DNA from: CBDEFX01 sp965237635
Lineage (GTDB): Bacteria; Chloroflexota; Dehalococcoidia; Lucifugimonadales; CAUZJF01
Direction of reading: 5' to 3'
Length of the DNA stretch: 64,000 bases
Assembly (NCBI GenBank): GCA_965237635.1
Contig: CBDEFX010000002.1
Coordinates: forward strand, 682,001 to 746,000
How positions within the stretch are numbered: position 1 is the stretch's first letter; every line of letters starts with the position of its first letter. This document shows positions 36,176 through 44,973 of the stretch, one piece after another. A model generated the notes under the pieces. It did not search any database. It had not been told where the DNA came from and saw only the letters and a program-made list of their open reading frames with translations. The translations under genes were made by a program, and so were the position numbers.

Positions 36176-37750
36176 GTGAGAACTACACCCACGCCACTGA
36201 ACATCGGCCAGGTGCCCCAGCTTTTCTTCGACAACTACGTGATCGAGATGGTCAACTTCGTCACCCGTACGATGCACCAGCCGAAGAAGCACGCTGAGAG
36301 TCCGCTGATCAAAAAGGACAAGCCCTGGGAGCAGCAGGTGTTCTTCCGCACCAACACCTGGAATGTGCATTGGGATGGGCGCGAGCAGCTGTTCAAATGC
36401 TGGTACCAGGACCTCGGGTGGGACTATGACGCATTCATGAAGATGGGGGGGTCCGCACAAAACGGGGCGCTGCACTGGGACTTTCACGAGACCGCCGACC
36501 ACCGGTACCTCTATGCGGAGTCGGCGGACGGCGTTCACTGGGAGAAGCCGGAACTCGACTACCGGACCATCGACGGCCGCAAGACGAACATCTGCATGGG
36601 CAACGAGGAGTACGGCGAGGTGCACGCCTGCTCGGTCCTGCCGGACCCGTTCGAGACCGACGGGACACGCTGGTATAAGGCGATCTACTGGACCGAGAAA
36701 GGGGACCCGCAGACGACCGCGAGGATCGCGACCGCCCACTCGCCCGACGGCCGCGTATGGACACCATACGACACGCCGCTGCGGATCGGCGAGATCTCGG
36801 AGCGGCAGCTGGGTGACGTGATCATCTTGTCCGCCGACACGATCGCGGGCGAATACTTTCTCAACACACGTGCAAGGGGGATGGGACAGACGTCGCGTAA
36901 TCCGAAGCACGACGTAGTCGAAGGATGGGGCGACCGTTACTATCCGAATGATCCGTGGCGGATGGGTAAGCGCAGGATCTTCTCGTCCAACTCTCGAGAC
37001 ATCAATAACTGGCCCATGCTACGTGAGATGCTTATCCCCGACGACGTAGAGGCTAATCTCGACGACGAGTTCTACGGTCTGGTCAGGTTCCGAGTGGGCG
37101 ACCTCCACGTCGCGTTCGTTGATGTCTTTCACACGACGCACAACACAAAGGACTTCTACCTGCTCTACAGCCGCGACGGGTACCATTGGGAGTGGGTCAG
37201 CCGGGGACAGCCCTTTATCGACCGCAGTCCCGAGGGCGGGTGGGACAGCTACATGGTGGAGGTCTGCAACAGGCCGCTGTTCCTGGATGACGAGATACGT
37301 GTCTACTACGGCGGGGCCAACGTCCATCACGACTGGTGGATGTACGGCGAGAAGGAGGGGCTCGACGTGCCCGAGGCACGAGCCGGATGGAACGGAGGCG
37401 AGACCGCCTTTGGTCTGGCGACCCTCCGGCCGGAGGGGTTCGTTTCCCTAGACTCGACGGTCCGCGAGGGCCTGATGATCACGCGCCCCTTTATCAGCGA
37501 CGGCGGCCAGCTGTTCATGAACGTCGCGTGCGAGCCAAAGGGCTATCTGGACGTGGAGCTGTCCGACTCCGATGACGACGTGGTGCCCGGCTACGAACGT
37601 TCCACGTGCGACACGTTCCGGGGCGACTCTGCGAGGCACGTGGTGTCCTGGGGTGGGAGGTCGCAGCTACCGGCGGAGGTGCTTGCCAAGGGCGCCAAGC
37701 TCCGCCTCTTCAGCCGGTATTGCAGCCTCTACTCGTTCAGAATCGCCTGA
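36176..37750 (+). CDS. Glycosidase-like five-bladed beta-propeller protein
   Basis: This 524-residue soluble protein starts at GTG 36176. It has repeated blade motifs of the form DG-x-x-W (DGVHWEKPEL, SPDGRVWTPYD, SRDGYHWEWVSRGQPFI) and acidic residues at strand starts (QLFFDNYVIEM). The architecture resembles GH32/GH43-type propellers, and homologues are usually annotated only as glycoside hydrolase-related. The C-terminal domain (residues about 420-524) is beta-rich. There is no signal peptide. Its place beside GH127-like and GHL genes suggests a role in oligosaccharide breakdown, which is inferred rather than shown. Confidence 0.6.
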   Translation: MRTTPTPLNIGQVPQLFFDNYVIEMVNFVTRTMHQPKKHAESPLIKKDKPWEQQVFFRTNTWNVHWDGREQLFKCWYQDLGWDYDAFMKMGGSAQNGALHWDFHETADHRYLYAESADGVHWEKPELDYRTIDGRKTNICMGNEEYGEVHACSVLPDPFETDGTRWYKAIYWTEKGDPQTTARIATAHSPDGRVWTPYDTPLRIGEISERQLGDVIILSADTIAGEYFLNTRARGMGQTSRNPKHDVVEGWGDRYYPNDPWRMGKRRIFSSNSRDINNWPMLREMLIPDDVEANLDDEFYGLVRFRVGDLHVAFVDVFHTTHNTKDFYLLYSRDGYHWEWVSRGQPFIDRSPEGGWDSYMVEVCNRPLFLDDEIRVYYGGANVHHDWWMYGEKEGLDVPEARAGWNGGETAFGLATLRPEGFVSLDSTVREGLMITRPFISDGGQLFMNVACEPKGYLDVELSDSDDDVVPGYERSTCDTFRGDSARHVVSWGGRSQLPAEVLAKGAKLRLFSRYCSLYSFRIA

Positions 37751-37803
37751 TGCTGCATCAAAAGAACGTGGTTTTGGAGAGCAGGTGTTGTGCCCCTATC
37801 ACC

Positions 37804-37832
37804 GTAGGGGCAGGTTTGAAACCTGCCCCTAC
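37804..37832. repeat. Palindromic repeat GTAGGGGCAGGTTT / AAACCTGCCCCTAC
   Basis: It has perfect 14-bp arms between the propeller gene and tag. It is related to the GGGCGGGTTTCAAACCCGCCC palindromes at 16908 and 19149. Confidence 0.75.
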
Positions 37833-37919
37833 ATCGACCAGTACGCTGTTACTTAAGGGGTCCCGAGACTTGCGCAGCACTCGATCTGTCCGAATTGCCG
37901 CCTATTTAAGGGGCTAGGC

Positions 37920-38504
37920 ATGAAGACGAGTTGTGTATGGCTAGGTTCAGACCCGCTCATGACCGAGTATCACGATCGGGAGTGGGGTGTCCCGGTCCAC
38001 GACGACGGGGCGCTCTTCGAGATGCTTATTCTGGACGGCGCTCAGGCCGGCTTGAGCTGGCAGACGATCTTACGGAAGAGGGAAAATTACAGAAGGGCGT
38101 TTGACGAGTTCGATATCGAGAAGGTCGCTGTGTATGACGCGGAGCGGAAGGAGATGCTGCTTCAGAATCCAGGGATCGTGCGAAACCGCCTGAAGGTCGA
38201 ATCAGCAGTGGTCAACGCTCGGGCAGTTCTCACGATTCAGCAAGAGTTCGGATCCTTTGATGCATACTTGTGGGGATTCGTCGATGGGAAGCCGGTCCGG
38301 AACTTTTGGGCCAGCCTGGTGGACCTCCCCGCAAAAACGGACCTCTCAGACAAGCTCAGCGCCGATCTGCGGAGGCGGGGGCTCAAGTTCGTCGGATCGA
38401 CCATCTGCTACGCCTTCCTGCAGACAGCCGGACTGGTCAACGACCATGTCGTCGACTGCTTTCGATATCAGGAGATCGCCGGACTATCTCGTAAGGGTTA
38501 CTAA
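37920..38504 (+). CDS. tag: DNA-3-methyladenine glycosylase I
   Basis: This 194-residue base-excision repair enzyme removes 3-methyladenine from DNA. The zinc-binding residues of the family are all visible: Cys5, His18, His176 and Cys180 (C-x-W at the N-terminus, EYHDREWG, and NDHVVDCFRY). The substrate-pocket blocks LILDGAQAGLSWQTILRKRENYR and GRLKFVGSTICYAFLQ-like RRRGLKFVGSTICYAFLQ are intact. The next gene starts three bases after its stop, so the two may be co-transcribed despite unrelated roles. Confidence 0.95.
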   Translation: MKTSCVWLGSDPLMTEYHDREWGVPVHDDGALFEMLILDGAQAGLSWQTILRKRENYRRAFDEFDIEKVAVYDAERKEMLLQNPGIVRNRLKVESAVVNARAVLTIQQEFGSFDAYLWGFVDGKPVRNFWASLVDLPAKTDLSDKLSADLRRRGLKFVGSTICYAFLQTAGLVNDHVVDCFRYQEIAGLSRKGY

Positions 38505-38507
38505 CGC

Positions 38508-39281
38508 ATGACCTCGGCGAGGCCCTTTACCGACAAGGTCGCCCTGATCACGGGGGCCGGCAGCGGTATCGGCAAGGCGATCGCAATGGCTTTCGCGGAA
38601 GGCGGCGCGCGGGTCGTGGTCAACGACGCCCAGGAGACCGGCCGTCAGGTCGCGGACGAGCTGGGCGGGACCTTCCTAGAGGCCGACCTCTCGGATATGG
38701 ACGAGACGCGCGAGCTCTGCCGGCAGGCGACCGAGCTGCACGGCGTCGTCGATATCCTGGTGAACAACGCCGGGTTCCAGCACATCGCGCCTGTGGAGGA
38801 GTTCCCGGAGGAGGTCTGGTCCAAGCTCATTCAAGTGTCGCTGGTGGCCCCGTTCCAGACCACCAAGCACCTGCTTCCTGGGATGAAAGAACGCGGCTGG
38901 GGCCGGATAATCAACATATCGTCTGTCCAGGGTCTCGTAGCCAGCCCGTATAAGTCGGCGTACGTAGCTGCAAAGCACGGGCTCATCGGTCTCACAAAGG
39001 CCGTTGCCCTGGAGGCCGGGACATACGGCGTGACGGTCAATGCGATCTGCCCGGGGACCACCAGGACCCCATTGGTGGAGGACCAGATAGGCGGCCAATC
39101 TCGCGCTCGCGGTATTGCCGAGGACGAGGTACTGGATAAAGTGTTGCTCGAGCCCATGGCGATCAGGCGCCTAATAGAGCCCCAGGAGATAGCAGGCCTG
39201 GCCGTTTTTCTGGCGTCAGAGGATGCGCGCTCTATTACAGGTGCGTCCTACGCTATCGACGGCGGTTGGACGGCGCAGTAG
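38508..39281 (+). CDS. SDR dehydrogenase, 3-hydroxybutyrate dehydrogenase-like
   Basis: This 257-residue NAD(P)-dependent short-chain dehydrogenase has the Rossmann motif TGAGSGIG and NNAG, and the catalytic set Ser (NISSVQG), Tyr and Lys (SAYVAAKHG). The C-terminus is IDGGWTAQ. Features such as QHIAPVEEFP, EAGTYGVTVNAICPG and RTPLVEDQI are typical of D-3-hydroxybutyrate dehydrogenases, though related sugar dehydrogenases look alike. The 3' end has a near-identical truncated copy at 54261-54449. It lies in a plus-strand run of tag, SDR, Gfo/Idh and GHL genes with short or overlapping junctions. Confidence 0.8.
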   Translation: MTSARPFTDKVALITGAGSGIGKAIAMAFAEGGARVVVNDAQETGRQVADELGGTFLEADLSDMDETRELCRQATELHGVVDILVNNAGFQHIAPVEEFPEEVWSKLIQVSLVAPFQTTKHLLPGMKERGWGRIINISSVQGLVASPYKSAYVAAKHGLIGLTKAVALEAGTYGVTVNAICPGTTRTPLVEDQIGGQSRARGIAEDEVLDKVLLEPMAIRRLIEPQEIAGLAVFLASEDARSITGASYAIDGGWTAQ

Positions 39282-39290
39282 AAAAAGAAA

Positions 39291-40442
39291 ATGGCAGATG
39301 ATAGATTTCGGGTCGCGATAATCGGATGTGGGCGCCTTGGGCAGATCTACGCGGAGGCCTACACCACCTACCCCGATACCGAGATAGTCGCGATTGCAGA
39401 GCACAATCCGGAGCGCCGCAAGGTTGTTGGCGAACGCTTTGGGGTGAAGGCGCTCTATCCGGACGCGGAGGCGCTGTTCGGAGATATCGTGCCGGACGTC
39501 GCTTCGGTTGTTTTACCGGTCAAATACGTCAAGGACGCGGTGATCGCGGCCGCCGAGGCCGGCGTAAAGGGAGCCTCCACCGACAAGCCAATCGCGGCCA
39601 CTCTATCGGACGCCGACGAGATGGTGGAGGCATGCTCTTCGCGGGGAGTCGTGTTCTCCGGAGGCAACCTGCATCGGGCGATGGACGAGGTCCAGGAGGC
39701 CGGCTCCTGGATCCGGTCTGGCAAATTCGGAGAGGTGGTCGGCGCCAGTGTGCATCGCTGGGGCGGTGAGATCTCCGGCGGAGGATGCCAGCACATCTCG
39801 GTTCTCAGACTGCTGGCCGGCGCCGAGGTCTCGGAAGTGATCACCTGGGGCAAACCCTAAGAAGTCCTGGAGGGTGACGGCGACAGCGGGCTGATTGTCA
39901 ACGGTATGTTCAAGATGAGTGACGGAATGGAAGTGCCGGTATTCGGAGAAGAGACCCCGTACGGTGGGGTGGACATCTGGACTGAGGATACACTCATCCG
40001 GTGGAACTGGGCGCCGCCGGAGATATACCAGGGATTCGACGAAAACGGTGCTCGCGTCCGTATTGAACCCGGATACAAGCCGTATCGATGGGACCGCTAC
40101 TACTACCTCACCGGGGCGCTCCGCTCGTTCCTGGACGCTGTGAGGACCGGCAGTGAGCTGCGGATCTCAGGCCACGACCTCAGGCAGGCCCTGGAGGTTG
40201 CCATTGCCGCCAAGGTGTCCGCTGCGTCCGGGAATGTGCCAGTAAGGCTGCCGCTTGAGGACAGGTCGTTGACGCTGTACCCCGAGACCTACAGGTGGCT
40301 GGGAAGCGACGACTCCGAACGGGTGCAAACGGCCGAAGAGGCGGCCACCCCCTGGGTCCCGGCACCCAGGGGGTCTGCTGAGCCCCGGCAGCTACACTTA
40401 GAGGGGCGTAACACTCCGAACCAACGAGGAGGGACCGCATGA
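39291..40442 (+). pseudogene. Gfo/Idh/MocA-family oxidoreductase with one in-frame stop
   Basis: The N-terminal NAD(P) domain (FRVAIIGCGRLGQIYAEAY, STDKPIAATLSDAD in place of EKP) and the C-terminal substrate domain (FKMSDGMEVPVFGEETPYGG...YYLTGALRSFLDAVRTG) are in the same frame, separated only by a TAA at 39858-39860 after ITWGKP. The N-terminal domain also looks short between HRWGGE and GGGCQH. One base change would restore a protein of about 383 residues. The stop overlaps the next start (ATGA, 40439-40442), so it was coupled to the GHL-type gene. Confidence 0.8.
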
Positions 40443-42229
40443 GCTCAAGGACGAGTGACCCTGGCGAGGAGACGGGTGGGAGCTTCTGGAGCGCACCGCA
40501 GCGTGAGGGCATTCTTATATCGGACCTTTCCGTTTGCGAACCGCAGTCGGCCGTCTTGTCAAAGCCGAAGGAAGACTGCTGGTACACCCTCCCGTACGAA
40601 ACGAAGGACGGCATCAAGGGCGTGTTGTTGGGGAAAGGGGCCCTGGCCAGCCCACCGGACGCCACCCTAGACCTCGAGCCAAGGGGCTGGCATGCTATCT
40701 ACCTGGGGGTCTACAGGGGAGGCATAGCGATAGGCAAGCCATTCCACGATCCCTGTCTGTTGAAGGTCAAGCTGAGCGACGATGACCTATTCGACATGGT
40801 CCGCCCGAGCGTGGAGGACCGGCCTGCCTTGAATACCGTGATACCGGGAAGCGAGAACAGCATCGAGGAGTTCTTCTGGAAGGCGTCAGAACTCGGCGGT
40901 CAGTCCCTGGTGATGTCCTATCCGCGGGCCGGTGTCCAGACGGCGGCGCACCTGGCGTTCGTCCGTCTTGTGCCGATGACCGACGAGGAGGTGGCGGAGT
41001 ATCGCCAGGCGTCGGGCGGTCAAGATACGAAGGTCCTGGCCGCGCAGTACGACGGGGGCAGTGCGCACGACTACGTCGGAGTGGAGACGGTGGAAGACCT
41101 CCTCGAGCTACACGAGCCGTGGCGCGATACCGACGTGGGAAAGCTGTTTTTGGGGACGGGAGCCGGAGGGTCGATGTGGTACCCGACCAAGGTGAGCGAG
41201 ATGGAATGGGCATGGGACGAGGTACACATGACCGAACAGGCTCGCGGCCGGGGGGAGGCTCTTCGTGGATACGCCTCGCAAGGCGTCGATATAGTGAAGA
41301 CACAGGTGGACCACGTTCATTCCATGGGGATAGAGGTCTACCTGGGCTTTCGCATGGGAGGCCCGATGGCGGCCGCTCCTCCCGGCGGGCGGCGAGTGCC
41401 GTTCTGGAGAGATCACCCGGAGTGGCGATGCCGAGACAGGGATGGCGATTCGATAACCCGCCTGAGCATGGCCTACCCGGAGGTGAGAAAGTTCTATGTA
41501 GACCTATTCCTGGAGCTGGCCGACTATGGCGTGGAGGGGGTGCAGCTGATCAACACGCGCCGGCCGCCGTTCGTCCTTTTCGAGCCGCCGGTGATCGAGG
41601 ACTTCAAGAAGGAGTATGGTGTCGACCCTCGGGAGCTGCCGGTAGACCCGGACGGTCATGGCCGACTAAAGGGCGCGACCACAGGGCTCGACTACCCTCA
41701 TGACGAACGGCTGGAGAGACACTGGGCGAAGTACGTGACCACCTTCATGCGGGAGCTGCGCGAAGCGCTTGACAGCAAGAGGCGGCCCGACGGTGGCAGG
41801 CTTGGCATCGTGGCCAACGTGCTGGGTGACGCTGCTTACAACCGGTCCGGTGGTTTGGACCTGGAGACTTGGGCGCGAGAGGGGCTCGCAGACATCCTCG
41901 TCGCGACGCCGAGCGGCTCGCAGCCCGTGGACTACGAGTACTTCAGGAAGGCGACCGAGGGGACAGACTGTGTCTTCTACGAGGACATATTGCCGCTTCA
42001 CAAGCCCCCCAAGGACTACATTGATGCCGCCCGACGGGCGTATGGAGAGGGTGCTGCCGGATTGGCTTTCTGGGACACAGACCGGAGAAGCATAACCAAG
42101 AGCCAGTGGAACACGGTCAGGCGACTGGGCCACCGCGAAGAGCTGGACAAGATGGAGCGAGAGGGCGCTGACTACCTCATGCACCAGCTCAGGCTCATCG
42201 AAGACTGGAACCCATCGAGTTTCATGTGA
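40439..42229 (+). CDS. TIM-barrel glycoside-hydrolase-like (GHL) protein
   Basis: This 596-residue protein has an N-terminal beta-rich region (about residues 1-200, VRLVPMTDEEVAEY at its end) followed by a TIM barrel. Barrel motifs are EVYLGFRMGGPM, VEGVQLINTRRPPFV, LGIVANVLGDAAYNRSGGLDLETW, GLADILVATPSGS and GAAGLAFWDTD. The LDLETWAREGLADILVA block parallels the other two GHL proteins in the window. It overlaps the Gfo/Idh gene by four bases. The enzymatic activity is unknown. A hydrolase acting on the same sugar chain as the GH127-like proteins is a plausible guess. Confidence 0.6.
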   Translation: MSSRTSDPGEETGGSFWSAPQREGILISDLSVCEPQSAVLSKPKEDCWYTLPYETKDGIKGVLLGKGALASPPDATLDLEPRGWHAIYLGVYRGGIAIGKPFHDPCLLKVKLSDDDLFDMVRPSVEDRPALNTVIPGSENSIEEFFWKASELGGQSLVMSYPRAGVQTAAHLAFVRLVPMTDEEVAEYRQASGGQDTKVLAAQYDGGSAHDYVGVETVEDLLELHEPWRDTDVGKLFLGTGAGGSMWYPTKVSEMEWAWDEVHMTEQARGRGEALRGYASQGVDIVKTQVDHVHSMGIEVYLGFRMGGPMAAAPPGGRRVPFWRDHPEWRCRDRDGDSITRLSMAYPEVRKFYVDLFLELADYGVEGVQLINTRRPPFVLFEPPVIEDFKKEYGVDPRELPVDPDGHGRLKGATTGLDYPHDERLERHWAKYVTTFMRELREALDSKRRPDGGRLGIVANVLGDAAYNRSGGLDLETWAREGLADILVATPSGSQPVDYEYFRKATEGTDCVFYEDILPLHKPPKDYIDAARRAYGEGAAGLAFWDTDRRSITKSQWNTVRRLGHREELDKMEREGADYLMHQLRLIEDWNPSSFM

Positions 42230-42288
42230 CCGTCTCTACACAAGAATCGGCTACACTCTGTCGGCAGGTTTGAAGGGCCGGGTGCCTG

Positions 42289-42801
42289 TTAACTGAATGG
42301 CTGGCCGAACCTTTCGAGATGGGCCACCTCTGAGAGTTCCTTGCGCCTTTTCTTTCCCTTTGTCAGTCGCTGGACCGGATAACCAAACGGTACAACGGCT
42401 GTAACGTCCAGAGTGTCTGGAACGCCTAGGAGCTCGGCAACTCGGGTCATTCCAATCCATCCTGTCCAGTTCGAACCAACGCCTTCGGACCACGCTGTCA
42501 GCACCATCGATTGGATCGCACGGCTGGCGTCGGATAGACCGTACGGTGACGATTTGTCGATTGCGACAACGATGGCGAAGTCGGCCTGAGCGGTATATCG
42601 CCCACTACTCACCAGCGAGCCTAGCTGACGGAGCGTGTCGCGCTCTCGGACGACGATGAAGTGCCAGGGTTGGCCATTGATGCTACTCGCGGTAAGCCTC
42701 GCGGCTTCGACGATACGCCGGATCACGCTTTCCGGGATTGGACTGCTCTGGTAGTTGCGGACCGCGAGTACGGTCCTCACCGCCTCGAAGACATCCATCA
42801 T
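42289..42801 (-). CDS. Nitroreductase-family flavoprotein
   Basis: This 170-residue FMN-dependent oxidoreductase has the N-terminal VRTVLAVRNYQSSPIPESVIRRIVEAARL (basic FMN-phosphate contact R-x-Y), SSINGQPWHFIVVRE, and the C-terminal VVPFGYPV...RRKELSEVAHLERFG. It is a short single-domain member. Its start overlaps the stop of the upstream kinase-like gene (ATGA, 42798-42801), so the two genes form a coupled minus-strand pair. Its substrate is unknown. Confidence 0.85.
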   Translation of the reverse strand: MMDVFEAVRTVLAVRNYQSSPIPESVIRRIVEAARLTASSINGQPWHFIVVRERDTLRQLGSLVSSGRYTAQADFAIVVAIDKSSPYGLSDASRAIQSMVLTAWSEGVGSNWTGWIGMTRVAELLGVPDTLDVTAVVPFGYPVQRLTKGKKRRKELSEVAHLERFGQPFS

Positions 42802-43490
42802 TCACCCCCTGTAAAGACTTCAACGTCACTGGCTCGGCGCATCTGCTGGCGTCGGACTTCCCCGGCAGCCATCACGGCAAGTCGTTGAAATGCTGAAGGC
42901 GGCGGACCGTCCACGACCCGCTGCCGAATGACCTCCGCACATTCGCCCGGGCTCAATAACGAGGTGTCGACCTCAAGGTCGTATACACCGGGAATGTGCA
43001 CCTCACGTTGAAAACGACGGACCTCGTTTAGCACATCTGGCTCCGGTGATGCTCCAGAATGCCAACCTGTGGCTCGTCGCCTTTCTATGATGACTTCGAC
43101 AGGGCAGCGGACCCCTACGAACAGCACTGGCAGCCCACTCAGACGGCGCGCGGCATCCGGGAGAATATTCCGAGGGGTCGAGTAGTCGTCGTGATGGCCG
43201 ACGTCGACCACAACGTTCAGCCTTAGTCGGCTGTGGGCGGCGATGGACTCGTACATGGCCGCGAAAAATACGACGACCAGCGGTTCGAGGTCCGGGCGTT
43301 GTCCACCGGGGCGCAGCCCGATCGCCGGACTATAGCGGTCCGGAGTTACACACTCTTTGAACGTGTCTACGCCAAGGTTCATCCAGGGACCTTCGAAGGT
43401 CTCCTGGATGGCTTTGACGATACTCGATTTACCCGATCGCGGCACCCCGTTCAGGATGATGATCTGCCCGAATTCGTCTGTCCGTGCCAT
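42798..43490 (-). CDS. Chloramphenicol phosphotransferase-like P-loop kinase
   Basis: This 230-residue protein has a Walker A loop IIILNGVPRSGKSSI and a probable catalytic base region VVVDVGHHDDYS. Its overall pattern (MYESIAAHSRLRLNVVVDVG, LFVGVRCPVEVIIERR) is that of chloramphenicol 3-O-phosphotransferase-like proteins. In Streptomyces that family inactivates chloramphenicol by phosphorylation, but most members have other, unknown targets. Translational coupling to a nitroreductase is notable because chloramphenicol carries a nitro group. That link is speculation. Confidence 0.75.
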   Translation of the reverse strand: MARTDEFGQIIILNGVPRSGKSSIVKAIQETFEGPWMNLGVDTFKECVTPDRYSPAIGLRPGGQRPDLEPLVVVFFAAMYESIAAHSRLRLNVVVDVGHHDDYSTPRNILPDAARRLSGLPVLFVGVRCPVEVIIERRRATGWHSGASPEPDVLNEVRRFQREVHIPGVYDLEVDTSLLSPGECAEVIRQRVVDGPPPSAFQRLAVMAAGEVRRQQMRRASDVEVFTGGE

Positions 43491-43725
43491 GGTCCCTCAG
43501 CCTCATGCCATGACCGCCGACCGGCCGCTGGAACCCTTACCTTACACCCTAGGCGCTCTGTTCGGCCAACAGCACTTCCTCGTGTCCACGATTACCTCTC
43601 TGCCCGCATAGCTAGACGCCCCAAGGGCTTTTCGGGTAGGGTGGAGGCAATTTGTTGGCCGATGACTTCGGGGACACAAAGAGCAATGCGCTGGCCATTA
43701 TGACAAGATCGAGGGGGAATAGGGT

Positions 43726-44877
43726 ATGAAACTGGCTTTGCAGTATGAGATGCAGAGACCTGCCCTCGATGATCACCTTGTGCTGACCGAGACCATGGAG
43801 CAGTGCATCCTGGCCGACGAGGTGGGATTCGACTATCTGTGGTTCGTCGAGCACCACTTCCTTACAGGATTCTCGGCCTCTCCATCCCCGGACCTCGTAT
43901 TTGCCGCCCTGAGCCAGCGCACCAAACGGATCAGGCTGGGCCTCGGCGTTGTAATATTGCCCTATCACCATCCCGCCCGCGTGGCGGAGCGTGTGGCGAT
44001 GCTGGACCATCTCTCCGAGGGTCGGGTCGACTTTGGAACGGGACGCTCTGCAGCCTACGAGGTCACAGCGATGGGCATCGACCCAAGGGACAGCCGCGAC
44101 ATGTGGGAGGAGTCTCTCACGATGATACCCGAGATCTGGCAGTCCGACTGGTTCTCGTGGGAGGGTCGATTCTGGAATTTCCCGTCGAGGCAGGTGCTGC
44201 CGAAACCATACCAGAAACCCCATCCCCCTATCTGGGTCGCCGCCCTCCAGCCAACCACCTACGAGATCGCTGCGGAGAAAGGAATTGGGGTGTTGGCCCT
44301 CGGCGCCAGCGCTCCGTCGGCCTTGGAGCCTTACGTGCGGGCCTATAAAGACAAGGTCGGGCACGCCAAGCCGGTCGGCGGGTTCGTTAACGACCAGTGG
44401 GCCAGCGCTACCCTGGGCGTCTGCCTTGAGGACAACAAGGAGGCCAGGGACCTAGGAGCTCGATCAATCAAGAACTTCTTCGGCCCCGACAGGCCGTACG
44501 TCCAGGACCAGAAGGATGTCTACGAGCGTCTGCTCGATCAGTGGGGTGGGGTCCCCGAGCATCTGCGTCAGGGCTTTTCCCGCCACGTGGACCTTGGCGA
44601 TCAGAGCGTTCCGGAGGGAGCCCTGGACTTTTCGGGCGGTGGGGCTACGGCGCACCAAATCTGGAACGAACTGGACGCCGACACTCTGTGTGACCGGGCC
44701 GTGATCATCGCCGGCGACCCTGATAGCTGCATTGAGGCCCTCAAGAAGCATGAGGCCACTGGCGTCGACCAGCTCATGATCATAATGCAGACCGAGACCA
44801 TCCCTCACGAAAAAGTGATGAAGTCCATCGAACTCTTCGGAAAGTACGTGATCCCCGAGTTCAAGGACTCGAACTAA
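43726..44877 (+). CDS. LLM-class (luciferase-like) flavin-dependent monooxygenase
   Basis: This 383-residue TIM-barrel flavoprotein has family blocks EQCILADEVGFDYLWFVEHHF, RIRLGLGVVILPYHHPARVAERVAMLDHLSEGRVDFGTGRS and HPPIWVAALQPTTYEIAAEKG. An alkanal- or F420-type monooxygenase cannot be resolved from sequence alone. GAGGGGGAATAGGGT precedes ATG 43726. It stands alone, convergent with an SDR gene across a perfect hairpin. Large families of such enzymes are known in SAR202-type Chloroflexota. Confidence 0.85.
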   Translation: MKLALQYEMQRPALDDHLVLTETMEQCILADEVGFDYLWFVEHHFLTGFSASPSPDLVFAALSQRTKRIRLGLGVVILPYHHPARVAERVAMLDHLSEGRVDFGTGRSAAYEVTAMGIDPRDSRDMWEESLTMIPEIWQSDWFSWEGRFWNFPSRQVLPKPYQKPHPPIWVAALQPTTYEIAAEKGIGVLALGASAPSALEPYVRAYKDKVGHAKPVGGFVNDQWASATLGVCLEDNKEARDLGARSIKNFFGPDRPYVQDQKDVYERLLDQWGGVPEHLRQGFSRHVDLGDQSVPEGALDFSGGGATAHQIWNELDADTLCDRAVIIAGDPDSCIEALKKHEATGVDQLMIIMQTETIPHEKVMKSIELFGKYVIPEFKDSN

Positions 44878-44899
44878 CCCGTTGTCCGGCTTTCGAGAT

Positions 44900-44940
44900 G
44901 TCTCCCTGAGTCCCGATTCGGCATCGGGACTCAGGGAGAC
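44900..44940. terminator. Perfect 18-bp-arm hairpin between convergent genes
   Basis: GTCTCCCTGAGTCCCGAT pairs perfectly with ATCGGGACTCAGGGAGAC around a five-base loop (TCGGC). It sits between two genes that end toward each other and can end transcription from both sides. The sequence is a complete copy of the dispersed repeat whose partial copies lie at 12655 and 31510. Confidence 0.7.
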
Positions 44941-44973
44941 AAGTTGAGGGCGACTTCTTGTGCAAAGCCTCTA

